Below are positions 31,773-31,775 of a stretch of 31,775 nt of DNA, piece after piece. The translations under genes and the position numbers were made by a program. Under the pieces are notes generated by a model that was not told where the DNA came from, did no database searches, and saw only the letters and a program-made list of their open reading frames with translations. Positions within the stretch are counted from its first letter, which is position 1. The number at the start of each line of letters is the position of its first letter. The DNA is from an uncultured Oribacterium sp. (GTDB lineage: Bacteria > Bacillota > Clostridia > Lachnospirales > Lachnospiraceae), in the NCBI GenBank assembly GCA_934270345.1, contig CAKQPT010000025.1:1-31775 (forward strand), written 5' to 3'.

Positions 31773-31775
31773 CTT

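Noticed and set aside
1..31775. CRISPR arrays, prophage or transposase genes
   Set aside because: I found no regularly spaced direct repeats, cas genes, integrase or transposase coding sequence; the palindromic repeats carry no open frame of their own.

Overview
The window looks like a chromosomal segment from a spore-forming-lineage Clostridium relative, most probably a GC-rich member of the Lachnospiraceae/Lachnospirales. The evidence is the gene order (yicC-gmk-rpoZ-rimO-pgsA; rpmB-Asp23-fakA-recG-rsmD-coaD; dgt-dnaG-trmK-nif3-uridine kinase-like), a GerW/YtfJ sporulation protein, a T-box riboswitch and good AGGAGG ribosome binding sites. Protein-coding genes strongly prefer G/C at third positions (CCG for Pro, GAG for Glu). 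The genus cannot be named from the sequence alone.

Layout. 1-399: non-coding DNA dominated by a large palindromic repeat (copy E1). 395-2170 (-): rqcH/NFACT ribosome-rescue gene. 2290-7900 (+): a tightly packed cluster of yicC, gmk, rpoZ, rimO, pgsA, a small unknown gene, a DUF2953 membrane protein and ytfJ. 8062-14618 (+): rpmB, Asp23-family gene, fakA, recG, rsmD, coaD and a coiled-coil gene, with clear promoters and terminators between units. 14795-14868: tRNA-Pro(CGG). 15021-21187 (+): dgt-like, dnaG, trmK, nif3-like and a TGS-uridine kinase fusion; rpoD, usually found between dnaG and trmK in Firmicutes, is absent there. 21318-21664: RNase P RNA. 21848-25737: a hexuronate-use locus (uxaC and a LacI-family regulator on -, kdgK on +) with overlapping divergent promoters and a LacI-type operator. 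25744-26002: second palindromic repeat (E2). 26079-29464: Trp-specifier T-box leader followed by a three-gene ABC transporter (trpXYZ type). 29537-31503: cytidylate kinase-like gene and aroA. 31609-31772: two identical tRNA-Glu(CTC) genes.

How the genes fit together. Much of the window is housekeeping: nucleotide supply (gmk, dgt), transcription (rpoZ), ribosome and tRNA maturation (rimO, rpmB, rsmD, trmK, rnpB), lipid and cofactor synthesis (pgsA, fakA, coaD), and replication and repair (dnaG, recG). Two regulated metabolic modules are inserted: hexuronate breakdown, and a transporter probably for tryptophan or a precursor, switched by uncharged tRNA-Trp. aroA, the shikimate-pathway enzyme, lies directly downstream of this transporter but has its own candidate promoter.

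The most unusual signal is a family of very long imperfect palindromes (two full copies, one half copy). All lie directly after a stop codon and in the same orientation as the upstream gene. The central hairpin and certain loop sequences are conserved between the two full copies, but the long stem arms differ in sequence with base pairing kept: nine double compensatory changes in one 21-bp arm pair. That is the signature of a selected RNA or single-stranded DNA structure and I do not recognise it as a named element.
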